Part shown: positions 4,778-5,900 of the stretch, piece by piece
How positions within the stretch are numbered: position 1 is the first letter of the stretch
How the letters are laid out: each line of letters starts with the position of its first letter
NCBI GenBank assembly: GCA_013204195.1
Contig: JABMOJ010000254.1
Coordinates: 1-5,900 of the forward strand
Direction: 5' to 3'
Length of the DNA: 5,900 bases
From: SAR86 cluster bacterium
Lineage (GTDB): Bacteria; Pseudomonadota; Gammaproteobacteria; Pseudomonadales; Azotimanducaceae
Made by a program: the position numbers and the translations under genes
The notes under the pieces: model-generated
What the model was told of the DNA's origin: nothing
The model's database searches: none
The model's input: the letters and a program-made list of their open reading frames with translations, nothing else

Positions 4778-5900
4778 TTAAACATTTAAAACAGGCAAAC
4801 TGAAAGACAGGGTTGATCCTTGCCCCCATTCAGAATTAGCCCACAGGTGGCCATCGTGGGCCTCAATAATAGAGCGACTAATCGACAAACCCATACCCAT
4901 ACCCTGCCCGCCTTTGGTGGAATAAAAAGCATTAAATATCTGACTTGAGACCTCTGGCTCCATGCCAGAACCATTATCTGTCACTTCGACCCGGACCAAA
5001 CTATTCGAGGCAAGGTAACTCCTAATCGTTACTTCTCGCATTTTGGCGCCAACATCAACCTCAACCTCAAGCGCATTACGCAGAAGATTGATAATCACCT
5101 GCTCAATTTGAACATCATCCAGCATCAAACTGGGTAAATTTTCTGATAGCTTCAGATGCAGATCAACACCTCGTAACTGCAGATCTGCAGCCAGCAATGT
5201 CACCACAGATTCAATGAGATGATTAATATCTGTCTTTACTCGACCAACGGTCTGCTTTTTAACCAGGCGCCTCAAATGCTGAATAATCTCACTGGCTCTG
5301 AGAGCCTGCTGACGAGCCCCCGTTATAATCTCTCGCAGTTTTTCCGGCTGCGTCACTTCGGCATCTAACATTCTCAATGCAACATCGGCATAGGTAGCAA
5401 TGGCTGCCAAAGGCTGGTTCAACTCATGCGCCAAGCCCGTTGCCATCTCGCCCATGGTATTCAGGCGATCCAAATGGGCCACCTCTTTTTCACGTTCACG
5501 GGCATGCTCACCGAATCGCTGGGACTCTTCGCTCCTCTTGAGCGCGACTTCGCTGAGTTTTTGATCTGTTATATCTTTGAACACCCGAGCAAACTGACCG
5601 TTATAGAGGGAAAACGCGTTTGTTTGATAATACCGTCGCGTACTATGGTTGTAGAGCTCGAATGAACGAGATACATGAGTGAGCGCAATCTCGCCGTATA
5701 TTTTTATCCAGGACTCCTCAATATCCGGCAAAGCCTCTAGGACGGTCTTACCGACGATGTCACTAATGGCAATACCCGTTTGCGCCTCATAAGCCTTATT
5801 CGCTTCGATAATTCTATAATTACAAGGCACGCCTTGTTCATCACAGATGATTTTGCATATCACAAATCCGTCCGTCATATTATCAAACAGGTATTGGTAC
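4778..5900 (-). CDS. PAS-domain sensor histidine kinase, FixL/DctB-like (5' end outside the window)
   Basis: The visible 373 residues hold a PAS domain, a short coiled linker, and a full kinase core. Numbering from the Met at 5876-5878: PAS about -6 to 105 (GFVICKIICDEQG... to FKDITDQKLSE), linker 106-138. The HisKA phosphorylation site is His151 in GLAHELNQPLAAI, the N-box Asn268 is in INLLRNALE, the G1 box is DNGSG (301-305), the F-box lies at FNAFYSTKGG, and the G2 box is GMGMGLSIS (326-334). It would autophosphorylate His151 and pass phosphate to the regulator downstream. The Met is an unlikely start: the frame is open to the window edge and reads YQYLFDN just before it, the normal beginning of a PAS domain. 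So this is a 5'-truncated view and more domains may lie upstream. No membrane helix and no haem-binding pocket could be identified, so the signal is unknown. Confidence 0.93.
   Translation of the reverse strand, partial: YQYLFDNMTDGFVICKIICDEQGVPCNYRIIEANKAYEAQTGIAISDIVGKTVLEALPDIEESWIKIYGEIALTHVSRSFELYNHSTRRYYQTNAFSLYNGQFARVFKDITDQKLSEVALKRSEESQRFGEHAREREKEVAHLDRLNTMGEMATGLAHELNQPLAAIATYADVALRMLDAEVTQPEKLREIITGARQQALRASEIIQHLRRLVKKQTVGRVKTDINHLIESVVTLLAADLQLRGVDLHLKLSENLPSLMLDDVQIEQVIINLLRNALEVEVDVGAKMREVTIRSYLASNSLVRVEVTDNGSGMEPEVSSQIFNAFYSTKGGQGMGMGLSISRSIIEAHDGHLWANSEWGQGSTLSFSLPVLNV

Noticed and set aside
5177..5190. CTGCAGATCTGCAG, a perfect 14-base palindrome
   Set aside because: It lies inside the kinase coding sequence and is explained by LQLR-region codons; no sign of a regulatory role.

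Overview
The window looks like chromosomal DNA of a gammaproteobacterium, probably aquatic or marine. That guess rests on mixed GC content, the style of the protein families, and ordinary AGGAG-like ribosome binding sites; the genus cannot be fixed from this sequence. Every confident gene lies on the minus strand. No tRNA, rRNA, transposase, integrase or CRISPR array is visible.

Reading along the minus strand (right to left): a PAS-domain sensor histidine kinase enters from the right edge (4778-5900, N-terminus outside the window). After 83 bases comes a FixJ/NarL-type response regulator (4071-4694), so the two form a co-directional two-component pair. A 356-base gap (3715-4070) follows. It holds an 18-base perfect hairpin and the AT-rich leader of a cold-shock-domain protein (3487-3714). 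A 610-base gap (2877-3486) separates that gene from a YeiH-family membrane transporter. This gap has an array of 12-bp tandem repeats, inverted copies of the array motif, and an 11-bp perfect inverted repeat. The transporter (1971-2876) starts with GTG beside a run of six G. It is followed by a possible 30-45 residue single-pass membrane peptide (1805-1897 or 1805-1942), a HAD-superfamily hydrolase (980-1672) and a divergent crotonase-family (enoyl-CoA hydratase/isomerase) protein (130-861). The left 129 bases contain no resolvable gene.

Functionally, the sensor and regulator are a clear pair: the kinase would phosphorylate Asp55 of the regulator, whose LuxR-type helix-turn-helix would bind target promoters that are not identifiable here. 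The cold-shock protein is probably its own transcription unit with a long leader. The transporter, small peptide, HAD hydrolase and crotonase-like protein could be read as one loose series, but gaps of 118-298 bases make a single operon uncertain, and no common pathway is evident.

The most unusual material is non-coding or very small: the repeat-rich intergenic region at 3218-3467, the unannotated transmembrane micro-ORF behind the transporter, the G6 tract at the transporter start, and a 10-bp hairpin inside the response-regulator gene. No previously undescribed multi-gene system could be demonstrated.
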